This document shows, piece after piece, positions 39,199 to 46,024 of a DNA stretch of 47,285 nt. Each line of letters opens with the position of its first letter. Position 1 is the stretch's first letter. Source of the DNA: a virus; IMG/VR virus record IMGVR_UViG_3300002053_000036, positions 1 to 47,285 of that record. One strand, given 5' to 3'. The notes under the pieces were generated by a model. That model was given only the letters and a program-made list of their open reading frames with translations. It had not been told where the DNA came from and did no database searches. Made by a program: the position numbers and the translations under genes.

Positions 39199-39472
39199 TG
39201 TAAAAATGTCAAATTGACAGAATATCAGAATGTAAAAATGTCAAATTGACAGAATGTCAGAATGTAAAAATAGCTGGGATTAGCTCTGGCTCTGGTTAGG
39301 ACAAAATTGACCGACAAAAGCGACAAAATTGGGACAAAATTGACCGACAAAACCAAAAAATATATAAAGTATGACCGACAATATAGATATGGAGATTGTC
39401 ATTTTCATTGGGTGCGTAGACAATCATGTGATTAGATTAGCTATTTAATCACATACTCGCCCACCGACAATA
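39199..39472 (+). promoter_or_regulatory. Operator and promoter array of the right early operon
   Basis: A 32-bp tandem repeat (39199-39230, 39231-39262, partial after) contains the dyad TGTCAAATTGACA. Then a 20-bp repeat with GACAAAATTGACCGACA occurs at 39300 and 39333. ACCGACA occurs at about 39310, 39343, 39374 and 39463, around a TATA box at 39359-39369. ATGTGATTA (39426-39434) and TAATCACAT (39446-39454) form a leader hairpin just before the GGAG ribosome site at 39475. This looks like a strongly regulated early promoter. Confidence 0.7.
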
Positions 39473-39486
39473 AAGGAGATAAAAAT

Positions 39487-39717
39487 ATGGATATGAGTGA
39501 TAAAAGATTAAAAATGTCTATTCCTGAATACATGAGGGAATTGGTAGATAGGCAATCAACCGACAATTTAGACGATATAATAATGCAATCTATTATAAAT
39601 AAGCTTGGTTACAGAGGTAGAGTAACTTGTGGTTTTATTTATATAGAACCATATAATCAGCAACCAATAAGTATTAAACAATTTGCTCAAGCATTAATGA
39701 ATAGAAGGGTGATATAA
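39487..39717 (+). CDS. First gene of right early operon, 76 aa
   Basis: A 76-residue protein with AAAGGAGAT before its ATG. The N-terminal half is helical and charged (M-S-I-P-E-Y-M-R-E-L-V-D-R-Q-S), somewhat like the start of ribbon-helix-helix repressors. The second half has strands (V-T-C-G-F-I-Y-I-E-P-Y). Being the first gene behind a repeat-rich operator, it might be the autoregulator; this is only an inference. Confidence 0.6.
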   Translation: MDMSDKRLKMSIPEYMRELVDRQSTDNLDDIIMQSIINKLGYRGRVTCGFIYIEPYNQQPISIKQFAQALMNRRVI

Positions 39718-39719
39718 AA

Positions 39720-39896
39720 ATGCAGGAAGATATAGATTTAAAAAAACAATTAGAAGCAAGATTAATAATACGATTAGCTTTTTGGAAGTATCAGATGACA
39801 CATGGAGAAAAACCGATATATAGCAAAGAGTTATTAAAAAGCTATGTTAGAGTTATAAAAGATGTTGAAAAATCTATAAAAGATGATGGTGGATAA
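39720..39896 (+). CDS. Helical mini-protein, 58 aa
   Basis: A 58-residue charged helical protein (L-K-K-Q-L-E-A-R-L-I-I-R-L-A-F-W-K-Y; Y-V-R-V-I-K-D-V-E-K-S-I-K) starting three bases after the preceding stop. GGTGAT lies about eight bases upstream. No family is recognised. Confidence 0.6.
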   Translation: MQEDIDLKKQLEARLIIRLAFWKYQMTHGEKPIYSKELLKSYVRVIKDVEKSIKDDGG

Positions 39897-39898
39897 AA

Positions 39899-40105
39899 AT
39901 GAATAAAGTAAATGAAAAAAATTTGGTAAATTTCATCATGGATTTTGAAGGTGGTGAAATAAGCAAAGAAGATGTGCTTGAATTATTTTCCTATCTGATT
40001 AAGACAGGTCAAGCATGGACTTTGCAGGGCAGTTATGGTCGAAGCGCAAAAGCATTAATAGATAATGGTTACATTGACAAAAAAGGAAATATATTAAAGG
40101 TGTAA
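39899..40105 (+). CDS. Conserved phage protein with LQGSYGR motif
   Basis: A 68-residue protein. E-D-V-L-E-L-F-S-Y-L-I-K-T-G (about 25-38) followed by W-T-L-Q-G-S-Y-G-R-S-A-K-A-L-I-D-N-G-Y-I matches a small protein family frequent in tailed phages (which I recall as DUF7417). Its function is unknown. It begins two bases after the preceding stop with GGTGG upstream. Confidence 0.75.
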   Translation: MNKVNEKNLVNFIMDFEGGEISKEDVLELFSYLIKTGQAWTLQGSYGRSAKALIDNGYIDKKGNILKV

Positions 40106-40107
40106 AA

Positions 40108-40365
40108 ATGAAAATATTTAAATTAGATAATGAATATGAAGCTGTTTGTGAATCCGAAGGAACAAGATACGGTTTTAGACATGTTGCAGTTTTACATTGG
40201 AAAGGTTCAGAGGTTTTTAGGACAAAAATATGTTATTATAATAGAACATGGGAAGCATATCAATTTCAAAGCGTATTAGAAAAACTTGTTAATACTTATT
40301 TTAAAGAAGATGCCTATAAAGACTTACGGATAAAATTTAATAAGACAATAGCCGAAAAAAAATGA
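40108..40365 (+). CDS. Hypothetical small protein, 85 aa
   Basis: An 85-residue protein with strands (Y-E-A-V-C-E-S-E; H-V-A-V-L-H-W-K-G) and a long amphipathic C-terminal helix. AAAGGTG lies directly upstream. It resembles other short phage proteins in layout, but no family is named. It is part of the right early operon. Confidence 0.6.
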   Translation: MKIFKLDNEYEAVCESEGTRYGFRHVAVLHWKGSEVFRTKICYYNRTWEAYQFQSVLEKLVNTYFKEDAYKDLRIKFNKTIAEKK

Positions 40366-40384
40366 TAAATATAAGGTGATATAA

Positions 40385-40816
40385 ATGGAACAACCAAAAG
40401 TAACTATTAAAGATTCTAATCCAACAACTAATTTATTATATCGTAATCAAACCTATTATGATGAATCAACAAATGAAATAGTATTGGGTTTAAAAATTAA
40501 TGTTACTGATTTTTTAACTGATAGACAAATTCAAAATTTAAGTGTTGAAATGATTTCACATGAATATTTACATTATTTAATTAAACGAGAATTTGGTCAC
40601 ACAGCAACTTGTTTATTTGACGCTATTGAACATCTTGTCGCTGTGCATAAAGGTCAAGCTTATTTAAGATTTGTTAAAAAATTTCATAATTATTGTTCAA
40701 GAAAGTGGGAAACAGCGATTAAAAAAGATGGTTTAGAATATTTCTATCGAGCAAAGGATATAACAAAAGATGATGTTAGAAGAGCTAATGAAATTTGTAA
40801 TAAAAGGAAAGTTTAA
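40385..40816 (+). CDS. HExxH protein (HEYLH), paralogue of the 37.7 kb gene
   Basis: A 143-residue protein. H-E-Y-L-H at 59-63 is followed eight residues later by G-H-T-A-T-C-L-F-D, as in its paralogue on the minus strand at 37698-38141. The strand before the motif is D-E-S-T-N-E-I-V-L-G-L. The spacing HExxH-x8-H differs from metzincins. A minimal zinc hydrolase is likely by motif. GGTGAT precedes the ATG. Confidence 0.7.
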   Translation: MEQPKVTIKDSNPTTNLLYRNQTYYDESTNEIVLGLKINVTDFLTDRQIQNLSVEMISHEYLHYLIKREFGHTATCLFDAIEHLVAVHKGQAYLRFVKKFHNYCSRKWETAIKKDGLEYFYRAKDITKDDVRRANEICNKRKV

Positions 40817-40857
40817 ATATGAGGAATGATATAATATAATATAAGGAAGTGAAAAAA

Positions 40858-41172
40858 ATGAGAACACAAAAAGTAGAAAAAACTGCTTGTGGGATAAATG
40901 TTTATTTCACAAATGGTATGAAGCTGTTTATTACAGACACATTTTTATCGACAGTATCTGAAAAAGGTAACAGGTTTGGTCCAAGTGTTAGAACAAATCC
41001 AACACCTTTAAAACTTTATGACATATCTGATTATAAAATAAGAACCATAATAGATATGGTAATAAATAGATTAACCTATGAAGGTCGTGGCGAGGACAGG
41101 GTTGCATATATTGATAAAGAAACCGAAGATAAATTAGTTGAATTAATATCAAAAATGATAAATATAGGGTAG
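40858..41172 (+). CDS. Paralogue of the 37.35 kb protein, 104 aa
   Basis: A 104-residue protein from ATG 40858 (AAGGAAG upstream). Residues about 9-32 align with the minus-strand 67-residue protein at 37350-37553 (G-I-N-V-Y-F-T-N ... L-F-I-T-D-T-F-L). It has an extra middle segment and the same Y-I-D-K-E-T-E-D-K-L end. It directly follows the HExxH gene, so the two-gene module is found on both arms in reverse orientation. Confidence 0.65.
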   Translation: MRTQKVEKTACGINVYFTNGMKLFITDTFLSTVSEKGNRFGPSVRTNPTPLKLYDISDYKIRTIIDMVINRLTYEGRGEDRVAYIDKETEDKLVELISKMINIG

Positions 41173-41179
41173 TGATAAA

Positions 41180-41335
41180 ATGACAGAGTACAGCGCAATA
41201 GCTAATATTAAATTAAATGCCGAAACACCTGATGATATGCTTGATATATTGCTTATACTTTTAAGAGATAACGGCTTTAGGGGACACATAACAGTTATTA
41301 AAGATAATGGTGATTCTATTATTGAGGTGCTATAA
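41180..41335 (+). CDS. Small alpha-beta protein, 51 aa
   Basis: A 51-residue protein: strand, helix (D-D-M-L-D-I-L-L-I-L-L-R-D-N-G-F) and two strands, like half of a ferredoxin-like fold. The stop overlaps the next start (TAATG). The first bases include ACAGAGTACAGCGC, which also occurs in the non-coding region near 35493. Confidence 0.6.
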   Translation: MTEYSAIANIKLNAETPDDMLDILLILLRDNGFRGHITVIKDNGDSIIEVL

Positions 41336-41652
41336 TGAAAACTGAAAAATTCGATTTACATATTAAAATAAATTGGATTTCATTCAATAGGACAGCGTGT
41401 GTTGATTATACTGATAAAAATATTTATCTTAACCTTAAAAATTTAAAAAAAGAATTAACAACTATACATAAATTTGGTATTAATAAAACCTTTAGTGAAA
41501 TTATTGCAGGTGCTATTTCGCATGAAGAAATCCATAGAGTATTAAGACAAATAATTAGTCAAGAAGCTTCACACAAATTTGACAACTATGTTAAAAAAAG
41601 ATTATATAATAAGAAAAAACTCATTAGAATGATTGATGAAGGAATGTGGTAA
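41335..41652 (+). CDS. Third small HExxH protein (HEEIH)
   Basis: A 105-residue protein with H-E-E-I-H at 63-67, preceded by a strand (K-N-I-Y-L-N-L-K-N) and by I-I-A-G-A-I-S, and followed by Q-E-A-S-H-K-F-D-N-Y. It resembles the HEYLH and HEHIH proteins in length and layout, but the histidine eight residues on is replaced (next histidine at 80). It is a probable diverged paralogue, and the zinc site needs testing. Confidence 0.65.
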   Translation: MKTEKFDLHIKINWISFNRTACVDYTDKNIYLNLKNLKKELTTIHKFGINKTFSEIIAGAISHEEIHRVLRQIISQEASHKFDNYVKKRLYNKKKLIRMIDEGMW

Positions 41653-41655
41653 TAA

Positions 41656-41952
41656 ATGAGTAAATTAATAACAATTAAAAAAATAAAAAATAAATATGTA
41701 ACATTCTTACGAATGGACCATCTTGAAGAATTTGGTGATTTTGTAAATGCTTATGTACTTATAAATGAAGCTGATACAAAAAAAGATTATCAATTAATAC
41801 CACCATATGTTACTTATCAGAATGGTAAAGTATTAGGTATAGATACTGCACATAGTTGGAATAATAAACAAACATATGAACAAAGATATAAAGATGCAGA
41901 AAATCAAATAATAGATGTGATTAATTATTTTAAAAGAAAAAAGGTGAAATAA
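41656..41952 (+). CDS. Hypothetical protein, 98 aa
   Basis: A 98-residue alpha-beta protein with strands near the start (V-T-F-L-R-M-D-H-L-E-E; A-Y-V-L-I-N) and a charged helix at the end (D-A-E-N-Q-I-I-D-V-I-N-Y-F-K). It begins three bases after the previous stop and is followed immediately by the next gene. No family is recognised. Confidence 0.55.
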   Translation: MSKLITIKKIKNKYVTFLRMDHLEEFGDFVNAYVLINEADTKKDYQLIPPYVTYQNGKVLGIDTAHSWNNKQTYEQRYKDAENQIIDVINYFKRKKVK

Positions 41953-42096
41953 ATGACCGAAGGACCGAGAGAAAACACAAAACAATTAGTTAGAGCTTTA
42001 GATGGATTATATGAAAGAGTACCAGAGCAATTACGAGCTTTAGTATCGTCAATTGTCGAATTAGAAGTAGAGCTTGAAAAGAGGTCGAATATATGA
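41953..42096 (+). CDS. Helical mini-protein, 47 aa
   Basis: A 47-residue protein, helical and charged (Q-L-V-R-A-L-D-G-L-Y-E-R-V-P-E-Q-L-R-A-L-type heptads) from ATG 41953, with AAGGTG upstream. It probably forms a short coiled coil. The stop overlaps the next start in ATGA. Confidence 0.6.
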   Translation: MTEGPRENTKQLVRALDGLYERVPEQLRALVSSIVELEVELEKRSNI

Positions 42097-42389
42097 AGGT
42101 AACAAAAGAAATTAAAGAAGCAATAAAACAGCATATTGAAAACTATGAATATAGAAGTACAGGACAATACTTACATAACGGTGGATATGTTACTTGTAAA
42201 AAATTACATGTTTATATTGAAGCAGGTGTTTATGTTGTAAAAGCTACAATGATTGAAGGTAACGATATGGATGGATGGCACACAACATACGATGATTGTA
42301 ACTATTGGGTGATAGAGGACAATAGCACACCAGATGGTTTAAGATTTATATCGAATGATGAATTTGAAAAGAGGTTACTCAATGATTGA
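42093..42389 (+). CDS. Hypothetical beta-rich protein, 98 aa
   Basis: A 98-residue protein. An N-terminal helix (I-K-E-A-I-K-Q-H-I-E-N-Y) is followed by strands with Y-V-T-C-K-K-L-H-V-Y-I-E-A-G-V-Y-V-V-K-A, then W-H-T-T-Y-D-D-C-N-Y-W-V-I-E-D. This helix-plus-sheet pattern is common in small phage early proteins. No family is named. GAGGT lies upstream. Confidence 0.6.
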   Translation: MKVTKEIKEAIKQHIENYEYRSTGQYLHNGGYVTCKKLHVYIEAGVYVVKATMIEGNDMDGWHTTYDDCNYWVIEDNSTPDGLRFISNDEFEKRLLND

Positions 42390-42648
42390 ATTAACCGAAG
42401 AACAATTAGGCAAAATAATTAAATTAATATCAGATGCTTATACGACAAAAATTATTGAAGTAAATGATGGTAATGATGATAAGAGATACAGAGTGTCGGC
42501 AATACAACAAAATGGTTACAATAGAATCGTTGCTCATCTTGTGCTTGAAGAAGATGGTGAGATTAATTTCTACTTTAATCCAGATGAACATAGTGATTTA
42601 ATACTTCATACTATTTGGGTATTCAAAGATTATAAATGGAAGGTATAA
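42382..42648 (+). CDS. Hypothetical protein, 88 aa
   Basis: An 88-residue protein from ATG 42382 (GAGGTT upstream), overlapping the previous gene by eight bases. It starts E-L-T-E-E-Q-L-G-K-I-I-K-L-I, has a middle sheet (R-I-V-A-H-L-V-L-E-E-D-G-E-I-N-F-Y-F) and ends with W-V-F-K-D-Y-K-W. No family is recognised. Confidence 0.6.
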   Translation: MIELTEEQLGKIIKLISDAYTTKIIEVNDGNDDKRYRVSAIQQNGYNRIVAHLVLEEDGEINFYFNPDEHSDLILHTIWVFKDYKWKV

Positions 42649-42650
42649 AC

Positions 42651-42911
42651 ATGAATAAAAAATATGTAATTGATTGTCCAAAATGTGGAAAAGAAAAAAG
42701 TTTAACAGTAAGTACATGGTATTATCCTGCAACACAATATGAACCAGAAGATAGTGGGTGGGATATTGATAAGCAGGAATGTAATTGTGATATTTACACC
42801 GATGAAAAATACGATGAAAAAATATATGAAGCTATTGATAAAATCAATAAAGAGGAAGCTGAATTTAAAAAGCAGGAAAGAAATATGGAAAATCTTGAAG
42901 GAGATATTTGA
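42651..42911 (+). CDS. Zinc-binding protein with CPKCG and CNC
   Basis: An 86-residue protein from ATG 42651. C-P-K-C-G (8-12) and the later E-C-N-C-D (about 41-45) make a four-cysteine zinc site; the C-terminus is a charged coiled coil. GGAAGGT lies upstream. It may bind nucleic acid or a protein partner. Confidence 0.65.
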   Translation: MNKKYVIDCPKCGKEKSLTVSTWYYPATQYEPEDSGWDIDKQECNCDIYTDEKYDEKIYEAIDKINKEEAEFKKQERNMENLEGDI

Positions 42912-42913
42912 CG

Positions 42914-43123
42914 ATGAGTAAATGTATATTTTGTGGTTTATGGGGATTAAAAGATTTTATGCTTAAGCCATTAGCTGATGACAAAACACAAAGAGTTTGT
43001 TTAAGCTGTTCAACGCTTATTAAAAAATATGGTAAAGCGAAGGCGAGAGAGATAACATCAAATAGCAAAAGATTAGACAATAAAAGAAAAAGGTGGAATA
43101 ATGGTAGAAACTTTAAACATTAG
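42914..43123 (+). CDS. Zinc-ribbon protein, basic tail, 69 aa
   Basis: A 69-residue protein from ATG 42914. C-I-F-C-G (4-8) and C-L-S-C-S (about 30-34) form a zinc ribbon. The tail is very basic (K-R-L-D-N-K-R-K-R-W), indicating nucleic-acid binding. The start lies 3 bases after the preceding stop; GAAGGAGAT is upstream. Confidence 0.65.
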   Translation: MSKCIFCGLWGLKDFMLKPLADDKTQRVCLSCSTLIKKYGKAKAREITSNSKRLDNKRKRWNNGRNFKH

Positions 43124-43253
43124 ATGTCCAATGTGCGAGTATAAAATGCGATACATGGGTAATAGTTATCAATGCATGTCATGTGGCTTTAGAATGACAG
43201 AACAACAGGCGTATGATAGAGCAACAAATCCTTACGGGGATGATTTAGAATGA
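43101..43253 (+). CDS. Zinc-ribbon mini-protein, 50 aa
   Basis: A 50-residue protein with C-P-M-C-E (9-13) and C-M-S-C-G (25-29), like a minimal transcription-factor ribbon. It overlaps the preceding gene by 23 bases in another frame (AAAAAGGTGG upstream of ATG) and the next one by ATGA. The clear CxxC pair supports it despite the overlap. Confidence 0.7.
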   Translation: MVETLNIRCPMCEYKMRYMGNSYQCMSCGFRMTEQQAYDRATNPYGDDLE

Positions 43254-43447
43254 CCGAAGCTATTAGTATAATCTATACGATTAATTATCATATTAATTCA
43301 TTTGAATCAATAAAAATTCATGGAATAGTTACAAATAAATGGTTACAAAAAAATAAACATGTGTTACATGCATGGCGAGTACAACATAATGGAAAAGTTA
43401 TGATTGTACCTCTTGATGTATTTGTTGAAAAAGGTGTGGTGTTATGA
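43250..43447 (+). CDS. Hypothetical small beta protein, 65 aa
   Basis: A 65-residue protein of short strands (I-S-I-I-Y-T-I-N-Y-H-I; K-V-M-I-V-P-L-D-V-F-V) with a central basic helix and loop. It is coupled to both neighbours by overlapping start/stop codons. No family is recognised. Confidence 0.55.
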   Translation: MTEAISIIYTINYHINSFESIKIHGIVTNKWLQKNKHVLHAWRVQHNGKVMIVPLDVFVEKGVVL

Positions 43448-43539
43448 CAACCATATTAAAAATATTAGGCATAGCATCTTTAATAATGAATATAATACTT
43501 GCAATTATGATAGCATTACAATTAATGGGGATGATTTAA
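43444..43539 (+). CDS. Single-helix membrane peptide, 31 aa
   Basis: A 31-residue peptide consisting almost wholly of one membrane helix (I-L-G-I-A-S-L-I-M-N-I-I-L-A-I-M-I-A-L). It starts in an ATGA overlap with GGTGTGG upstream. Small membrane peptides of this kind can regulate host membrane enzymes, but no role is shown. Confidence 0.5.
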   Translation: MTTILKILGIASLIMNIILAIMIALQLMGMI

Positions 43540-43573
43540 TCTAATTGACATGAATTAAAAAGGAATTGATAGA

Positions 43574-43750
43574 ATGAGTATGCTTACAAAATTAGACCAA
43601 TATATAGTATTATCTGTATATAATATATCAACATTTATATTATTATTATACTTGATAGTAAATAGTGAATTAGAATGGTGGTATTTAATAAATTTAATAT
43701 TCCTTTTTAATTTTATATATGGGTTTTATAGGGTGATAAAAAATGATTAA
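43574..43750 (+). CDS. Two-helix membrane protein, 58 aa
   Basis: A 58-residue protein with membrane segments at about 10-29 and 36-52, separated by a short S-E-L-E-W-W loop. AGGAATTGAT precedes the ATG. It overlaps the next gene by eight bases. No family is recognised. Confidence 0.55.
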   Translation: MSMLTKLDQYIVLSVYNISTFILLLYLIVNSELEWWYLINLIFLFNFIYGFYRVIKND

Positions 43751-44063
43751 GATAGAAAATATAATAGGAAAATATATTTACTTTATTGATAAAAACCAAG
43801 CGTTTAGAATCAGTAAAGTGATAGCCGTTCATGGTAATACTATTACCACACAACAATCTAATGGCGAAAAAGAAAGAATACATCCACAACAAAATAAGAT
43901 AATGGGAATAGTGATACACAAAGGAAAATCAAATGATGTGGTTGAGGAAATAAGATTTAAAAAAGAAAGAATAGGCAAAAAGCTTAAACAAAAACAAAGA
44001 TTACATAAAATAAGGCAAGACCAAATTAAACCATTAAATAGAAAAAGGAGAAAGAAAAAATGA
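43743..44063 (+). CDS. Basic protein, 106 aa
   Basis: A 106-residue protein. The first half is strand-rich (K-Y-I-Y-F-I-D-K-N-Q-A-F-R-I-S-K-V-I-A-V) and resembles a small SH3-like or OB-like barrel. The second half is very basic (K-K-L-K-Q-K-Q-R-L-H-K-I-R-Q), suited to nucleic-acid binding. GGTGAT precedes the ATG. The function is unknown. Confidence 0.6.
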   Translation: MIKIENIIGKYIYFIDKNQAFRISKVIAVHGNTITTQQSNGEKERIHPQQNKIMGIVIHKGKSNDVVEEIRFKKERIGKKLKQKQRLHKIRQDQIKPLNRKRRKKK

Positions 44064-44452
44064 TAGGAATAAAATGTGAAAGATGTAAAAAAAGATTTAA
44101 AATAGATATTGTAAATAGAAAAGGTAGATTACCTAAATACTGTCCTTCATGTTCTGAAATAAAACGATACAAACATTTATCAAAAGAAGAAATAAAGATA
44201 GTACCATATAATAAAAGGAAGCTGATAATGATAGATAATACAAAAGTTACTGATAAACTATGGATTGTGGATGATAACAATATACCTAAATGTTATAATT
44301 GTGATGCAAACATTACAGATACTAATGAAAATATAATAGATAACAATGTAACATATGACATAAAGCATGGTGATTTGATTTGTAAGAAATGTGGTTTAAT
44401 AATTGGTAAATTAGAGTTAAGAGGATATATAAAAAATGATATGAGTATTTAA
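44060..44452 (+). CDS. Double zinc-ribbon protein, 130 aa
   Basis: A 130-residue protein with an N-terminal ribbon (C-E-R-C at 6-9, C-P-S-C at about 28-31) and a C-terminal ribbon (C-Y-N-C at about 78-81, C-K-K-C-G at about 108-112). The last, D-L-I-C-K-K-C-G-L-I-I, looks like the second knuckle of TFIIB/RPB9-type ribbons. It could modulate the archaeal-type transcription machinery. It is the last gene before the internal promoter. Confidence 0.65.
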   Translation: MIGIKCERCKKRFKIDIVNRKGRLPKYCPSCSEIKRYKHLSKEEIKIVPYNKRKLIMIDNTKVTDKLWIVDDNNIPKCYNCDANITDTNENIIDNNVTYDIKHGDLICKKCGLIIGKLELRGYIKNDMSI

Positions 44453-44472
44453 AGGTTTTTATTTTGGGTACT
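44446..44472 (+). promoter_or_regulatory. Promoter of the primase/resolvase operon
   Basis: TATA box TATTTAAAG (44446-44454), then TATTTTGGGTACT (44460-44472), then the dyad ACTCT-ATTGAA-AGAGT before the ATG at 44493. It overlaps the end of the zinc-ribbon gene. The same element drives the replication and terminase operons on the other strand. Confidence 0.75.
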
Positions 44473-44492
44473 CTATTGAAAGAGTTGATATT

Positions 44493-44768
44493 ATGACAAT
44501 TGCACTTAAAAAAAATAACATGATTGATGAAAACCAATTAGATAGAAATGAAGCTGTTAAATTTATTTTATTTCTTGAGGAAGAAAAGGAAAGGCATAAA
44601 ATTGCTATTCATTCATGCCAATTTTCTAAAACATTATTCAAAGATTGCCCTGTTCTTAAACAAGCTTATAAATCTAGTATTGAAAGACATTTAGATGATA
44701 TAATTATGACACAAAAAACTATTGACCTATTGAGGAATAAATGGGATATAAAGATTGGTGAGTATTAA
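44493..44768 (+). CDS. Helical protein, 91 aa
   Basis: A 91-residue helical protein (V-K-F-I-L-F-L-E-E-E-K-E-R-H-K-I-A-I; I-I-M-T-Q-K-T-I-D-L-L) with cysteines at about 42 and 52. It begins 20 bases behind the conserved promoter element, with only a weak ribosome site. No family is recognised. It may be a coiled-coil partner of the replication genes. Confidence 0.6.
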   Translation: MTIALKKNNMIDENQLDRNEAVKFILFLEEEKERHKIAIHSCQFSKTLFKDCPVLKQAYKSSIERHLDDIIMTQKTIDLLRNKWDIKIGEY

Positions 44769-44769
44769 C

Positions 44770-45081
44770 ATGGCTAAAGCTAATAGGAAAGCTATGAATA
44801 TAAGAGATATGGAGATTATACTTTTTGGTAATGTTCCACATCCGACAAATAAACAAATTAAAAATGTTGTTAAAAATTTAAAACATATACAACGACAAAA
44901 TACTAAAGCTATAAATACCTCTACATTTGTATCGAAACGCAAGAAAAGAAGGAAGTGTAGGGATAAAATGGTTAAACTAACCAATCAAATATTGAGGGGA
45001 TTTGATATAATAAAAGGGTGGAAGGAAGATTATGAGAAAAATCAACTCAATAAGAACGGAAATACTGATAAAGATAAATGA
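44770..45081 (+). CDS. Basic protein, 103 aa
   Basis: A 103-residue, strongly basic protein from ATG 44770 (GGTGAG upstream) with K-R-K-K-R-R-K-C-R-D-K in the middle (about 59-69), suggesting DNA or RNA binding. The N-terminal half is helical. It overlaps the next small gene by 50 bases in another frame. No family is recognised. Confidence 0.55.
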   Translation: MAKANRKAMNIRDMEIILFGNVPHPTNKQIKNVVKNLKHIQRQNTKAINTSTFVSKRKKRRKCRDKMVKLTNQILRGFDIIKGWKEDYEKNQLNKNGNTDKDK

Positions 45082-45145
45082 AGAATTAATTGAAGTAAAT
45101 AAAAATTTAGAAGCTTTAATATTAATATTAAGTAAAGGAAAATAG
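45032..45145 (+). CDS. Coiled-coil mini-protein, 37 aa
   Basis: A 37-residue amphipathic helix (I-L-I-K-I-N-E-E-L-I-E-V-N-K-N-L-E-A-L) with GGAAGGAAG upstream. It overlaps the preceding gene and ends six bases before the primase gene. Such short coils can pair with partner proteins. The overlap lowers confidence slightly. Confidence 0.5.
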   Translation: MRKINSIRTEILIKINEELIEVNKNLEALILILSKGK

Positions 45146-45151
45146 ATTAAT

Positions 45152-46024
45152 ATGATAATAATACCTAGACAATTAAGAAATAAAGATTTTAGATTCATAA
45201 AAATTCTTTCAAAGAATAAAAAACCAATTGAGAGAGATTGGCAAAATACTAATAATTATACATATGATAATGCAGAGCTTCTTAATTGGTTAAACAATAA
45301 TAACAATTATGGAATAGTGTGTGGTCGTGGAAATTTAGCCGTTGTTGATTGTGATGAACCAGAAATAGCAGAGCTTATTAGTAAAACATTACCAGAAACA
45401 TTTACAGTTAAAACTGGAAGTGGTGGTAAGCATTATTACTACATTGTTTATGATTGGGATAAAACAACAACACTAACAAAAAAGATAAAAGATAAAACAG
45501 GCAATATAAAAGAAGAAATACATTGTGGTGAAATTCGTAGTACAAATTCTCAAATTATAGCACCTAATTCAATACACCCTAATGGAAAGCGATATGTGAT
45601 ATTAAATGATTCACCCATTATTCATATACATAGAACAACATTAGAAACTATACTTTATGATTATATAGATAAACCAAAAACTAAAGTTAATGATACAAAA
45701 AAAGATTATCATAAGTATAGACCAATTGATATTAATAAAATATTAAAATTAGAATCATTAAATCAACATGGTAATGAATATCAAGGTTCACACCCTATAC
45801 ATGGTTCTACAACCAGAATGAATTTTTCTGTTAATGTAGATAAATGTATCTGGCATTGTTTCAGGCATAACACAGGTGGTGGAATAGTGACATTGATTGC
45901 CATGTTAAATGGAATCATAAGGTGTGCTGATTGTCGAGAGGGTTGTGTAACACCAACAATATTTAAAGAAGTTGTTGAATTAGCAAAAACAAAATATGGA
46001 ATAATAATAGATGAAGGTGAATAA
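45152..46024 (+). CDS. Archaeal/viral-type primase-polymerase (PrimPol)
   Basis: A 290-residue AEP-superfamily protein. Y-G-I-V-C-G-R-G-N-L-A-V-V-D-C-D (about 48-63) carries the catalytic DxD. V-K-T-G-S-G-G-K-H-Y-Y (about 84-94) has the histidine motif, and I-I-A-P-N-S-I-H-P-N-G-K-R-Y (about 130-143) the third motif. The C-terminus has G-S-H-P-I-H-G-S-T-T-R-M-N-F and W-H-C-F-R-H-N-T-G-G-G, a CHC2-like zinc site, then a second cysteine pair (C-A-D-C-R-E-G-C). It should lay down primers for replication with the SF3 helicase. Confidence 0.9.
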   Translation: MIIIPRQLRNKDFRFIKILSKNKKPIERDWQNTNNYTYDNAELLNWLNNNNNYGIVCGRGNLAVVDCDEPEIAELISKTLPETFTVKTGSGGKHYYYIVYDWDKTTTLTKKIKDKTGNIKEEIHCGEIRSTNSQIIAPNSIHPNGKRYVILNDSPIIHIHRTTLETILYDYIDKPKTKVNDTKKDYHKYRPIDINKILKLESLNQHGNEYQGSHPIHGSTTRMNFSVNVDKCIWHCFRHNTGGGIVTLIAMLNGIIRCADCREGCVTPTIFKEVVELAKTKYGIIIDEGE

